Source of the DNA: Sulfurimonas sp. HSL-1716
GTDB taxonomy: Bacteria; Campylobacterota; Campylobacteria; Campylobacterales; Sulfurimonadaceae
Direction of reading: 5' to 3'
Assembly (NCBI RefSeq): GCF_039645975.1
Contig: NZ_CP147918.1
Span: 1,178,001-1,242,000, forward strand
Length of the DNA: 64,000 nucleotides
Numbering within the stretch: the first letter of the stretch is position 1; every line of letters begins with the position of its first letter. Below, one piece after another: positions 45,433 to 54,379 of this stretch. The notes beneath the pieces were generated by a model that saw only the letters and a list, made by a program, of their open reading frames with translations, was not told the origin of the DNA and searched no databases. Position numbers and translations under genes: made by a program.

Positions 45433-47853
45433 TCACTTATTTTTTATTTTTTTGTTTATGATCTCTTTTAGCTCTTCGCCATCAACCACCTCTTTTGCTA
45501 TCAGCTCTTTGGCGACAGCTTCGATGGCCGGCCAAAGTCTTTTGACCTCTTTTTGCGTTTTCTTTTTCGCGTCGTCTATCCACACAAGCATACGGTCTTC
45601 TATCTTTTTAGAAAGCAGTTTTTTGTCATAGACCGATTCGATGCCGCTTATATTTATGTATCCGAGCTTTTCATCCATGCCAAAAAGCGCTATGGCCGCA
45701 TAAACCTGCATACTTGCAACTTCCAAGTCGCTGATAGCACCCGTTTCCATCCCCGATTCGCCGAATTTTTCCATCTTTGCCACTCTGCCTGCAAGCAGTA
45801 CGCAGACATCATTGAAAAGCTCCTCTTTTGAGGTAGCGTCGATATAATCGTCGTTATGATAAGAGACGAATCCCAACGCTTCGCTGCGCGGCGCTACGGT
45901 CACCTGCTCTATTTTGACGTTAGGTAGAAGAACATAGGAAAGTACCGCATGACCCGCTTCATGATAGGCCGTTTTAGCCATAGACGTTTCTATATCGCGT
46001 ATCTGTTTATTTTCCAGCTTCGTACCGTATTTTATGATGTTTATCTGTTCGAGCAATATCTCTTCGCTCAGCTCTTTTAGGCCTTTTCTGGCGGCATGAA
46101 GTGCGGCTTCCTGCCCTATCCTTTTTAGTTCGTTTCCTCCCAGACCGGAGATGTAGCGCACGACCCTCTCAATGTCTATGGCTTCGTCATGAGGTTTTTT
46201 CAACACCTCCTGTATGAAAAATCTGCGCGCTTCGATATCGAGCTTAGGCACTTCTATGCGTATGTCGATACGCCCCGCTTTGTTCAGTTCATCAGGGATG
46301 TTGGCGATGTCACTGAGCGTCGCAATGGTAAAAACGGGTGAATCGAAGCTTTGAGTGAGCGCATCAAGTTCTTCGACCAAAGGAGTGATATTCATTCTTG
46401 AGATAACACCGCTTAAGAATCCCTGTACGTCTATATCTTCGAGTATGACGATAGAAGGAGCCGACCCGTAGGCCTGAGCATATACCTTATGTATCTTTGA
46501 AGCATCGAAAAGATCGGCACCGCTTATAACGATATAGGGCATATCGCTCTCATAGGCAAAGGCGCGTGCGAGCAGTTTTTTTCCCATCCCCTGCGGACCG
46601 TATAAAAACATCCCTTTAGGAGGCGGCATATCGAAATGTTTCAGCCTCTCGGGCTCTTTTAAAAGTGCAAGAACTTCTAAAAGTTCGTTTTTCACCCTCT
46701 GCTGTCCCGCGACATCCTCAAATCGGATATCCGAGACATGCAAGACATCCTCGCTCAGCGTCGTGAGTTTCTCTTCGCTGAAAAATGCGTTCTTTATAAA
46801 GCCTTCGACGATACCTTTGCTGTATTTAAGCTCCCATTCGAGCGTGATCCTCTTATGCTGTTTGCTTATTTTTTTCAAAAGAGCGTTCTGGTTTTGCAAA
46901 GCTTCGTCCAAAAACAGGATCGATTCGTCCGATACTTTGAACTCTATCTGTTTGACATTGGTATCCATTTTTAACGCATCGTAGATCTTGTCAAACAGTA
47001 CTTCGGGCAGTTTTTTTATGATATGTCTGGCATTGATATAGGGAGCAAGAGACAAAGTAAGAAGTGAAACAAACTTATCGACATTCGTATATTCGATCTC
47101 GATCCCGCTCTCTTTTATAAAACTCTGCGAAGTTTGATGCATGGTTCTTGCCCCTATCTTGATCAGCGTAGTGAGGCTCAAGCGGTTAAACGGTATGACG
47201 GTGTGTTCATTGAGAAGAGAGAGCAGTTTTTTGTCGAATGCTTCCTCTTTTACGCCGTTTACCATCATGTATTCACGGCTTAACCTCTCCATCAAGAAGG
47301 TATGTGCCTGAAGAGGATCGCTTTTCATCAACTCGCGCAGATCTTGACGCTGTATAAGCAGACCAAGACGCGTCGTCGTCATGATGACGATCACATGGGA
47401 AAAATCTTCGCTGCTCTTTTCATCACTCGCGAAAAGCGTATATAGCGAGAGCTGAACTTGAAGATCGGCTTTTTCGATATCTTCAAAGAAAAGTATGCAT
47501 TTGGGATGTTCTTTCACGAACGAAGTGACTTCCGATTCTATGAGCGGCGAGTTGAGCTGTTCCATCCCTGCGGCAAAATTACCGCTGTACTGGTCCATGT
47601 TAAACGTTTTGATGTGTTCTATTTCGCTGTCGGCCTGCAAAAGCAGCTGTGACATATAGTGCTTGCCGCTGTTTGCCAATCCGATAAAAGTAAAAAGGGC
47701 TCTCACCCTGTTTTTACTCTTTAGCATATTCGCCTGCATGAGGGTCTTTGTCAGCGTTTTGACAGCATCTTCCTGATCGAAAAGGTTTTCGTTCAAGATC
47801 TCTTCTATTTTAGCACTGAATTCACTGCTTTGTTTACCGTTTTTCATTTTCAC
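45433..47853 (-). CDS. Divergent soluble FtsH-like protein: two degenerate AAA modules plus M41 protease
   Basis: The 806-residue protein has no membrane segment. Residues 20-200 resemble a ClpB/ClpX-type AAA module, but its P-loop is GLANSGKH and its Walker B is ILFFED. Residues 377-610 resemble the FtsH AAA module, with P-loop GPQGMGKK and Walker B IVILED. Both lack the usual Ser/Thr after GK, and both have ED where DE is normal. The FVG pore motif is not visible. In contrast the M41 peptidase has HEAGH at 631-635 and a third ligand D709 in GAISDL. True FtsH has two N-terminal helices and one AAA module. The start ATG follows GGAAGGTG. Confidence 0.85.
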   Translation of the reverse strand: MKMKNGKQSSEFSAKIEEILNENLFDQEDAVKTLTKTLMQANMLKSKNRVRALFTFIGLANSGKHYMSQLLLQADSEIEHIKTFNMDQYSGNFAAGMEQLNSPLIESEVTSFVKEHPKCILFFEDIEKADLQVQLSLYTLFASDEKSSEDFSHVIVIMTTTRLGLLIQRQDLRELMKSDPLQAHTFLMERLSREYMMVNGVKEEAFDKKLLSLLNEHTVIPFNRLSLTTLIKIGARTMHQTSQSFIKESGIEIEYTNVDKFVSLLTLSLAPYINARHIIKKLPEVLFDKIYDALKMDTNVKQIEFKVSDESILFLDEALQNQNALLKKISKQHKRITLEWELKYSKGIVEGFIKNAFFSEEKLTTLSEDVLHVSDIRFEDVAGQQRVKNELLEVLALLKEPERLKHFDMPPPKGMFLYGPQGMGKKLLARAFAYESDMPYIVISGADLFDASKIHKVYAQAYGSAPSIVILEDIDVQGFLSGVISRMNITPLVEELDALTQSFDSPVFTIATLSDIANIPDELNKAGRIDIRIEVPKLDIEARRFFIQEVLKKPHDEAIDIERVVRYISGLGGNELKRIGQEAALHAARKGLKELSEEILLEQINIIKYGTKLENKQIRDIETSMAKTAYHEAGHAVLSYVLLPNVKIEQVTVAPRSEALGFVSYHNDDYIDATSKEELFNDVCVLLAGRVAKMEKFGESGMETGAISDLEVASMQVYAAIALFGMDEKLGYINISGIESVYDKKLLSKKIEDRMLVWIDDAKKKTQKEVKRLWPAIEAVAKELIAKEVVDGEELKEIINKKIKNK

Positions 47854-48034
47854 ACCTTCCGTTTTTCATTTACATGCAACAGGACAGCTAACGATTTTAG
47901 TATATCTTATTATCCTTGAAAACTTTTAATTTCATAGCTTTTATCAATATTATTGTTTGTCACATCTGCTATACTTTGGGTTTCCTATGATTATGTTAAA
48001 ATACTTCAGATACAACAACAAAGGCTGACGAATA

Positions 48035-48904
48035 TTGCTTTTTAGATATATATTTTTATTTTTTCTGTTTCTGTCTTCTCTTTACTCCTACACCCTGCAG
48101 GAGAACTATGAGACAAAAGGCAGAGATATCTACGCTTCTGACATCATCAAAAACATAGATAAGGATTTTTTGCTCTTTTCCTACGATGAAACGAAACAGA
48201 TGCTGAGAGTCAACGCAAAAGAGGTGATGAAGATATTCAAAAAAAACGGCTACGTTTTAAAGAACAAAGATGTCAGATATGTAAATTTCAGACAAAAATC
48301 TCCCGTAAATATGCAAGACATTACCAATAGCCTGAGAAAAGAGTTCTTGTCAAAATATCCGGATCTGCGGATAAAATCCCTAAAAGTATATCCCCGCTCC
48401 TACATAACGGCACTGCCGAAGATATACTCTTTGTCTCTGCAAAGCCAGACCCTGCACAAGAACTACTCCACTGTTTCCATAGTGACACCCGAACATAAAA
48501 TGATTTTTTTCGATTATATCCTCGATGCGACGATCGACGTCATCATCACGACAAAAAAAATAGACCGCCACGAAGAACTGACATATAAAAACACAAAAAT
48601 AAAGACCGTAAAATTTACAAGTTTTAGAAACGATCCGGTAACGGATATTAAAAATCATAAATATCAAAGCAAATTTTCACTAAAATCCGATTTTATATTG
48701 ACCGAGAACGATATCGAGAAGCTGAGTCTCGTTAAAAGAGACGAAACCGTCGTCGCAACTATACATGACGGCGGTTTAAGCATAACATTCAACGCCGTTG
48801 CCGTACAAGACGGAAAAGAAGGCGATATAATTGCAATTCGAAAAGCAAACGGGAAAAAACTGATGGCAAAGGTCATCGGAAGAAAGAGAGTCGAGATCCA
48901 ATGA
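48035..48904 (+). CDS. flgA: Flagellar P-ring assembly chaperone FlgA
   Basis: FlgA helps FlgI assemble in the periplasm. A signal peptide ends near SLYSY (residue 19). The C-terminal half has the SAF/FlgA pattern: DRHEELTYKNTKIKTV, LVKRDETVVATIHDGGLSITFNA and GDIIAIRKANGKKLMAKVIG. Length 289 is larger than E. coli FlgA (219). The start is TTG at 48035, with AAGG 12 bases upstream. A TAAAAT -10-like box lies near 47995. It overlaps ubiX by four bases. Confidence 0.88.
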   Translation: MLFRYIFLFFLFLSSLYSYTLQENYETKGRDIYASDIIKNIDKDFLLFSYDETKQMLRVNAKEVMKIFKKNGYVLKNKDVRYVNFRQKSPVNMQDITNSLRKEFLSKYPDLRIKSLKVYPRSYITALPKIYSLSLQSQTLHKNYSTVSIVTPEHKMIFFDYILDATIDVIITTKKIDRHEELTYKNTKIKTVKFTSFRNDPVTDIKNHKYQSKFSLKSDFILTENDIEKLSLVKRDETVVATIHDGGLSITFNAVAVQDGKEGDIIAIRKANGKKLMAKVIGRKRVEIQ

Positions 48905-49431
48905 AAAAAGTCGTCATATCCATCAGCGGCGCAAGCGGCGCGAACCTTGGTTTAAAAGCGTTAAAGCTTCTGCCTGAGGGTATAGAAAAACATCTTATTA
49001 TCTCCGATCATGCAAAAGTAGTTTTGGATAAAGAGCACAACATCACTATTCATGACGATAAAGAGATAGCCGCAAGCATAGCAAGCGGCAGCTTTAAGGT
49101 CGATGCCATGATGATCATTCCGTGCAGTATGAATACGCTTGCAAAAATCTCCTGCGGCATCGCGGATAACCTGACTACCAGAGCCGCCGCGGTTATGATA
49201 AAAGAGAAAAAGAACCTGCTTCTTGCTCCAAGAGAGATGCCCTTTTCGCCCATAGCTTTGGAAAACATGCACAAACTTTCGACACTCGGTATTATCATTG
49301 CCCCTCCTGTGATGGCCTATTACAGCGAACAGGCGACACTTGAAGAGATGGAAAACTTTATGATCGGCAAGTGGTTCGACCTTTTGGGAATTGAAAACAA
49401 CTTATACAAACGGTGGGAAAACGATGCATAA
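48901..49431 (+). CDS. ubiX: Flavin prenyltransferase UbiX
   Basis: UbiX makes prenylated FMN, the cofactor of UbiD-type decarboxylases; in this phylum that usually serves menaquinone or futalosine-type pathways. The 176-residue protein has VISISGASGANLGLKAL, MMIIPCSMNTLAKI and LLLAPREMPFSPI, all typical. It overlaps flgA (ATGA) and coaD. Partner ubiD is not in the window. Confidence 0.92.
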   Translation: MKKVVISISGASGANLGLKALKLLPEGIEKHLIISDHAKVVLDKEHNITIHDDKEIAASIASGSFKVDAMMIIPCSMNTLAKISCGIADNLTTRAAAVMIKEKKNLLLAPREMPFSPIALENMHKLSTLGIIIAPPVMAYYSEQATLEEMENFMIGKWFDLLGIENNLYKRWENDA

Positions 49432-49915
49432 AATAGCACTATATCCGGGGACGTTCGACCCTATCACCAACGGACATTTCGACATCATAGAAAGAGCTTT
49501 GAAACTTTTTGACGAAGTCATAGTCGCCGTAGCAGATTCAAAAGAAAAAAAACCCATGTTTACGCTTGATGAACGCATAGTAATGGCAAAAGAGGCCACA
49601 AAAGAGCTGAAAAACGTACGTGTGGTAGGATTTGACAATCTGACGGTCGAACTTGCAAAAAGTCTTGATGCAACGGTCCTTATCCGCGGATTGAGAGCCG
49701 TCAGCGATTTTGAATTCGAACTTCAGCTGGGATATCTGAACAACTCTTTGGACAAGAGCATAGAGACCGTGTATCTGATGCCTAAGCTTCAGCACGCTTT
49801 TATAAGCTCCTCCATTGTCAGAAACCTTCTGAAATTTAACGGCAAAACAGAGCATCTGCTCCCCAAAGAGGTTCAAAAAATCATAGGGAGCATGACGTCA
49901 TGTACATTGCAATAG
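49424..49915 (+). CDS. coaD: Phosphopantetheine adenylyltransferase
   Basis: CoaD transfers AMP to 4'-phosphopantetheine in CoA synthesis. The 163-residue protein starts MHKIALYPGTFDPITNGH, with the T/HxGH nucleotidyl-transferase motif, and has LIRGLRAVSDFE and ISSSIVRNL. The ATG at 49424 follows GGTGGGAAAACG. An in-frame start at 49391 would add 11 unsupported residues. It overlaps ubiX by 8 and tmk by 16 bases. Confidence 0.96.
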   Translation: MHKIALYPGTFDPITNGHFDIIERALKLFDEVIVAVADSKEKKPMFTLDERIVMAKEATKELKNVRVVGFDNLTVELAKSLDATVLIRGLRAVSDFEFELQLGYLNNSLDKSIETVYLMPKLQHAFISSSIVRNLLKFNGKTEHLLPKEVQKIIGSMTSCTLQ

Positions 49916-50481
49916 AGGGTATCGATACCGCCGGAAAAAGCACACAGATCAAAGCACTGGGCGAAAGATATCCGGATGCTCTCATAACAAAAGAACCCGG
50001 AGCCACAAGACTCGGCATCAAGCTTCGCGAGATCGTTTTGTTTTCCGAAATCAAGAACCCTGTTTCGGAGCTTTTGATCTTTTTGGCGGACCGAGCAGAG
50101 CATATAGCAGAGGTAGTAGAGCCAAATCTTGACAAAACGATCATCAGCGACAGAAGCGTAATCTCGGGAATAGCCTATGCCGATGTCGTCGGACATTTCG
50201 AGATAGAAAAGCTGGTAGAACTAAACCGTTTTGCCTGCAACGAAATATTTCCAAAAAAGGCGGTTGTTCTAAAGCTCTCACGGGATGAACTGGCATACAG
50301 GCTCTCTCAAAAAGAGCATGACAAAATAGAAAAACGCGGCATAGACTATCTGCTGAGTATTCAAGATTCGCTCATAAAAGCGGCAAAAGCACTGGATATC
50401 GAGCTTTTAGAGATAGACGCGTCGCTGCATATAGAAGAGATAACTGACGAGATCGTAAAATTTATAGAGGGAAAAAACTAG
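49900..50481 (+). CDS. tmk: Thymidylate kinase
   Basis: Tmk phosphorylates dTMP. The 193-residue protein has P-loop EGIDTAGKSTQ, the DR-type motif ISDRSVISGIAYA and a lid region around KAVVLKLSRDELAYRL. Most bacterial Tmk proteins have D-x-x-G-K-T; here it is TAGKST. The stop at 50479-50481 directly abuts the hisS ATG. Confidence 0.95.
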   Translation: MYIAIEGIDTAGKSTQIKALGERYPDALITKEPGATRLGIKLREIVLFSEIKNPVSELLIFLADRAEHIAEVVEPNLDKTIISDRSVISGIAYADVVGHFEIEKLVELNRFACNEIFPKKAVVLKLSRDELAYRLSQKEHDKIEKRGIDYLLSIQDSLIKAAKALDIELLEIDASLHIEEITDEIVKFIEGKN

Positions 50482-51687
50482 ATGATACAGTCACTTAGAG
50501 GGATGAACGATATAATTGACTCGGCAAGGTTCGAGTATTTTTTAAAAGTAGCCACGAAAATAGCAAAAAATTACGGATTTAGCTATATGGAAACGCCGCT
50601 GCTTGAAGAGACGGCTCTTTTTAAACGCTCGGTAGGCGAATCCAGCGATATCGTCGGCAAAGAGATGTACCAGTTCACGGACAAAGGAGACAACGACGTC
50701 TGTCTTCGTCCGGAAGGTACCGCAGGGGTCGTCCGCGCGTTCGTACAAAACAAGTTCGACAAAGCCGGCGGAACATACAAGTTTTTCTATCACGGTCCTA
50801 TGTTTCGTTATGAACGTCCCCAAAAAGGACGTCTCAGGGAGTTTCACCAGTTTGGAGTGGAAAGTTTCGGCGAGGAGAGCGTCTACGAAGATGCTACGAT
50901 GATCATGATGATCGCAGACATTCTAAATAAACTGGGCATCGGGTACAGACTCAAGCTGAACTCTCTTGGAGACAGCAGCTGCATGCCTGCATACCGCGAC
51001 GGTCTGGTAGAGTTCCTAGAATCGCATCATGATGAGATCTGCGAAGACTGTCTCAGAAGAAAAGGTACGAATCCCATCCGCGTTTTGGACTGCAAAAACG
51101 AAAAATGCCAGGTTCTCTACATCAATGCACCAAAACTCATAAACAGCCTCTGTTCGGGCTGTAACGATGATTTTGAGAAGCTTAAGAGCATACTGATATC
51201 AAACAATATCGACTTTGAAGTGGATACGCATCTCGTGCGCGGTCTTGATTACTACTCAAAGACCGCATTTGAGTTCGTGAGCGATAACATAGGAGCGCAA
51301 AGTGCCATAGCAGGCGGCGGAAGATACGACAGGCTCGTAGAGTTTTTAGACGGAAAAGCGACTCCAGCCGTGGGTTTTGCCATAGGGATAGAACGTCTTT
51401 TAGAGCTTATTAAGATGCCTGAAGAGGAGCGTGAAGGGTATTATTTCGGTGCAATGGACGACGATGCCGTCGAATTGGTCATCTCGCTTGCACAGGCAAA
51501 AAGAAAGACGGATAAAGCCTCTGTTTTGTATAAAGCAAGAAATTTAAAAGCTCATCTGAAAAATGCGGATAAGGCAAATGCAAGATTTTGTGCGATTATT
51601 GGTGAAAATGAACTAAAAGAGAGTAAAATCTGGATAAAAGATTTGCAGGAAAAAACTGAACGGATCATACCGATCTCGGAGATATGA
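50482..51687 (+). CDS. hisS: Histidyl-tRNA synthetase
   Basis: The class II synthetase has motif 1 around LRGMNDI and MYQFTDKGDNDVCLRPEGT, motif 2 MFRYERPQKGRLREFHQFG, the histidine-specific LVRGLDYYSKTAFEF and a late GGGRYDRLVEFLDG. The C-terminal anticodon-binding domain ends the protein. Length 401 is normal. It begins right after tmk and precedes speA by a few bases. Confidence 0.96.
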   Translation: MIQSLRGMNDIIDSARFEYFLKVATKIAKNYGFSYMETPLLEETALFKRSVGESSDIVGKEMYQFTDKGDNDVCLRPEGTAGVVRAFVQNKFDKAGGTYKFFYHGPMFRYERPQKGRLREFHQFGVESFGEESVYEDATMIMMIADILNKLGIGYRLKLNSLGDSSCMPAYRDGLVEFLESHHDEICEDCLRRKGTNPIRVLDCKNEKCQVLYINAPKLINSLCSGCNDDFEKLKSILISNNIDFEVDTHLVRGLDYYSKTAFEFVSDNIGAQSAIAGGGRYDRLVEFLDGKATPAVGFAIGIERLLELIKMPEEEREGYYFGAMDDDAVELVISLAQAKRKTDKASVLYKARNLKAHLKNADKANARFCAIIGENELKESKIWIKDLQEKTERIIPISEI

Positions 51688-51713
51688 CTTAGATGTTTTT
51701 TGAGGGAGAAAAC

Positions 51714-53543
51714 GTGAGAAACTACGGCATCGATATTTGGGGAAATGACAATTTTATAGTCAAAAACGGCGAAGTCTGCATAAATCACGGCTGTAAACCG
51801 TCGATTATCGACATTACGCAAAAAGTAAGAGCATCGGGACTCAGAGGACCTTTGATACTGCGTTTTGAACATCTTATCAAAAAACAGATAGATACCCTTT
51901 TCAACTCCTTTTCAAATGCGATCGGAGAAAATAACTACAACGGAAAATTCAATGCCGTTTTTCCGTTGAAAGTAAATCAGTTTCCAAATGTCGTAGAAGC
52001 CATAACTCAAAGCGGAAAAGACAGAGGATACGGACTGGAAGCGGGTTCTAAAGCCGAACTCTTTTTGGCTATGAGTTATACGCCGCTTGGATACCCTATC
52101 ACCGTAAACGGCTTCAAAGACACCGAGCTTATCGAACTGGGTTTCATCGCTGCTCACAGCGGACACAACATCACCATAACCATAGAGGGGCTGGGAGAAC
52201 TTGAAACCATCCTTGACGTTGCGGCCTCATGCAACCTTACGATGCCAAACATAGGCATCCGTCTTCGTCTGCACTCTTCGGGAAGCGGAACATGGGCAAA
52301 AAGCGGCGGAATGGATGCAAAATTCGGTCTGACATCTACGGAGATACTTGAAGCGATGCAGCTTCTGCGCGATTTTGACAAGATGGCACATTTTAAGATG
52401 CTGCATTTTCATATCGGTTCGCAGATGTCTGATATCTCTCCTTTAAAAAGAGCGCTCAGAGAAGCCGGAAACATCTACGCCGAACTTAAAAAAATGGGAG
52501 CGGATGAGCTTGACAGCATCAATATCGGGGGAGGTCTTGCCGTAGAGTATTCTCAGCACAAGAGTGAATCTGCAAAAAACTACTCGATCGAAGAGTTTGC
52601 AAACGACGTTGTGTTCCTGCTTCGCGAAGTAAGCAACTCCAAATCCGTCGAACATCCCAATATATACACAGAATCGGGCCGTTTCATAGTAGCTTCTCAT
52701 GCCGTGCTGGTCACTCCAGTCCTTGAACTTTTTACACAAGACTACCAGATGAAACATGTCAAGATTAAAGAGAAAAATCCTCCGCTGATCGAAGAACTGA
52801 GAGAACTGTACGATCTTTTAAATCCGAAAAATGCTATGGAATATATCCATGATGCGCTTGATCATATCGAATCTCTTTTGACTCTTTTTGATCTCGGATA
52901 TATAGACCTGCAAGACAGGTCCAATGCAGAGATATTGGCACACAATATCATCAAAAAAGCGCTTTATATCTCTCAAGAAAGCCCTAATCAAGAGATAAAA
53001 AGATTGCAAGAAAGACTGCAGGAGAGATATCTTATCAACAGTTCGATATTTCAAAGTCTTCCCGACTATTGGGGACTGGGACAGAGCTTTCCCGTGATGC
53101 CGCTGGACAGACTCGATCAAAAAGCGATACGTCCGGCCTCGCTTTGGGATATCACCTGCGACAGCGACGGAGAGATAGGTTTCGATCCGAAAAAGCCGCT
53201 TTATCTGCATGATGTGGATCTTGACACCGAAGAATACTTTTTGGGATTCTTCAATGTCGGGGCTTATCAGGAAACACTCGGTATGAACCACAATCTTTTT
53301 TCTCATCCCAGCGAATGCAGCGTACAGATAAACGAGGAGGGCTTTACGCTCAATAATATCGAAGATTCGATCAGCGTTATGGATATATTAGACGATATGG
53401 GATACAATGCCCGTGAATTATTAATAAAACTTAAAACCAATCTGTTACAAAGTAACTTTATTACAGAAGAAGAAAAAAATGATACACTTCAAAAATTAGA
53501 GATATATATGTATCAAAACGGTTATCTAAGAACAACAAAGTAG
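51714..53543 (+). CDS. speA: Biosynthetic arginine decarboxylase
   Basis: SpeA converts arginine to agmatine, the first step of one polyamine route. The PLP-binding lysine is in VFPLKVNQFP. HFHIGSQMSDI and NIGGGLAVEYSQ are further family motifs, and the C-terminal beta domain is present. The best start is GTG at 51714 (MRNYGIDIWG), six bases after GAGGGAG and matching family N-termini. An ATG seven codons earlier at 51693 is an alternative. Length is 609. The carboxynorspermidine or agmatine enzymes are elsewhere. Confidence 0.94.
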   Translation: MRNYGIDIWGNDNFIVKNGEVCINHGCKPSIIDITQKVRASGLRGPLILRFEHLIKKQIDTLFNSFSNAIGENNYNGKFNAVFPLKVNQFPNVVEAITQSGKDRGYGLEAGSKAELFLAMSYTPLGYPITVNGFKDTELIELGFIAAHSGHNITITIEGLGELETILDVAASCNLTMPNIGIRLRLHSSGSGTWAKSGGMDAKFGLTSTEILEAMQLLRDFDKMAHFKMLHFHIGSQMSDISPLKRALREAGNIYAELKKMGADELDSINIGGGLAVEYSQHKSESAKNYSIEEFANDVVFLLREVSNSKSVEHPNIYTESGRFIVASHAVLVTPVLELFTQDYQMKHVKIKEKNPPLIEELRELYDLLNPKNAMEYIHDALDHIESLLTLFDLGYIDLQDRSNAEILAHNIIKKALYISQESPNQEIKRLQERLQERYLINSSIFQSLPDYWGLGQSFPVMPLDRLDQKAIRPASLWDITCDSDGEIGFDPKKPLYLHDVDLDTEEYFLGFFNVGAYQETLGMNHNLFSHPSECSVQINEEGFTLNNIEDSISVMDILDDMGYNARELLIKLKTNLLQSNFITEEEKNDTLQKLEIYMYQNGYLRTTK

Positions 53544-53553
53544 AGGTATTTGC

Positions 53554-54255
53554 TTGGGACTATTTAGTGAAATAAGAGAAGATTTTGTAAATGCTTATAA
53601 GAACGATCCTGCACTGACGTCATATGTGAATTTTTTATTTAGTTATCCCGGAGTTTGGGCGATTGCCTGGTATCGGCTGGCGAACAGACTTCATAAAAAA
53701 GGATTTAAGAAAATAGCCCGTATGCTGATGGGTATCAACCAGATCCTCACCAATATAGACATCCATCCTGCCGCAACCATCGGAAAACATGTCTTTATAG
53801 ATCATGGATTCGGTGTCGTCATCGGCGAAACGACGATCATCGAAGACAACGTACTCATCTATCAGGGCGTCACGCTAGGCGGAGTCAGCCTGGAACCCGG
53901 CAAGCGCCACCCTACGATAAAAAACAATGTCGTTATTGGTGCAGGGGCAAAAGTACTGGGAAACATCACCGTAGGCGAGCATTCAAAGATAGGAGCAAAC
54001 TCCGTTGTGGTACGAAACGTGCCTGCCTGCTCTACTGCCATAGGTATTCCTGCCCACACCATAGAAAAGGGACGCTGTAAAGATCCTTTTATGCACAATA
54101 TGCTCCCCGATATCAACAAAGAGATGTTTGAGTATCTGCTTAAACGTGTTGCAATACTCGAGCATATCATTATGGAAGACGACAAAAACCTTCTGGAAAA
54201 AGATATAGAACTGGAAAAGATATACGAAGCATTTATCAAGTCTATGAAAAATTGA
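53554..54255 (+). CDS. cysE: Serine O-acetyltransferase
   Basis: CysE makes O-acetylserine for cysteine synthesis. The 233-residue protein has an N-terminal helical part and a left-handed beta-helix: DIHPAATIGKHVFIDHGFGVVIGE, GVTLGGVSLEPGKRHPTI and GAGAKVLGNITVG, with the catalytic histidine in FIDHG. The start is TTG at 53554 behind GAGG, ten bases after speA. A helical tail of about 50 residues follows the beta-helix. Confidence 0.94.
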   Translation: MGLFSEIREDFVNAYKNDPALTSYVNFLFSYPGVWAIAWYRLANRLHKKGFKKIARMLMGINQILTNIDIHPAATIGKHVFIDHGFGVVIGETTIIEDNVLIYQGVTLGGVSLEPGKRHPTIKNNVVIGAGAKVLGNITVGEHSKIGANSVVVRNVPACSTAIGIPAHTIEKGRCKDPFMHNMLPDINKEMFEYLLKRVAILEHIIMEDDKNLLEKDIELEKIYEAFIKSMKN

Positions 54256-54343
54256 TATTTTACAACTGTAAGGCAGATAAAATCCTTTTCTTTTCTTTTC
54301 ACGATTATATTAAAGTTCCTCTCAACAGACTAAATATTTTTGG

Positions 54344-54349
54344 TATAAT
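54344..54349 (+). promoter_or_regulatory. Probable -10 box for the aminotransferase gene
   Basis: TATAAT in the context TTTGGTATAATTTC lies 31 bases before the ATG at 54380, with AAGG at 54369-54372 as the ribosome binding site. The gap from cysE is 124 bases and mostly A/T. Confidence 0.5.
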
Positions 54350-54379
54350 TTCACAATTTATTTCACCTAAGGTATAACC

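Noticed and set aside
52818-53306. 162-residue open frame antisense to speA
   Set aside because: It is a shadow of conserved speA codons without recognisable motifs.
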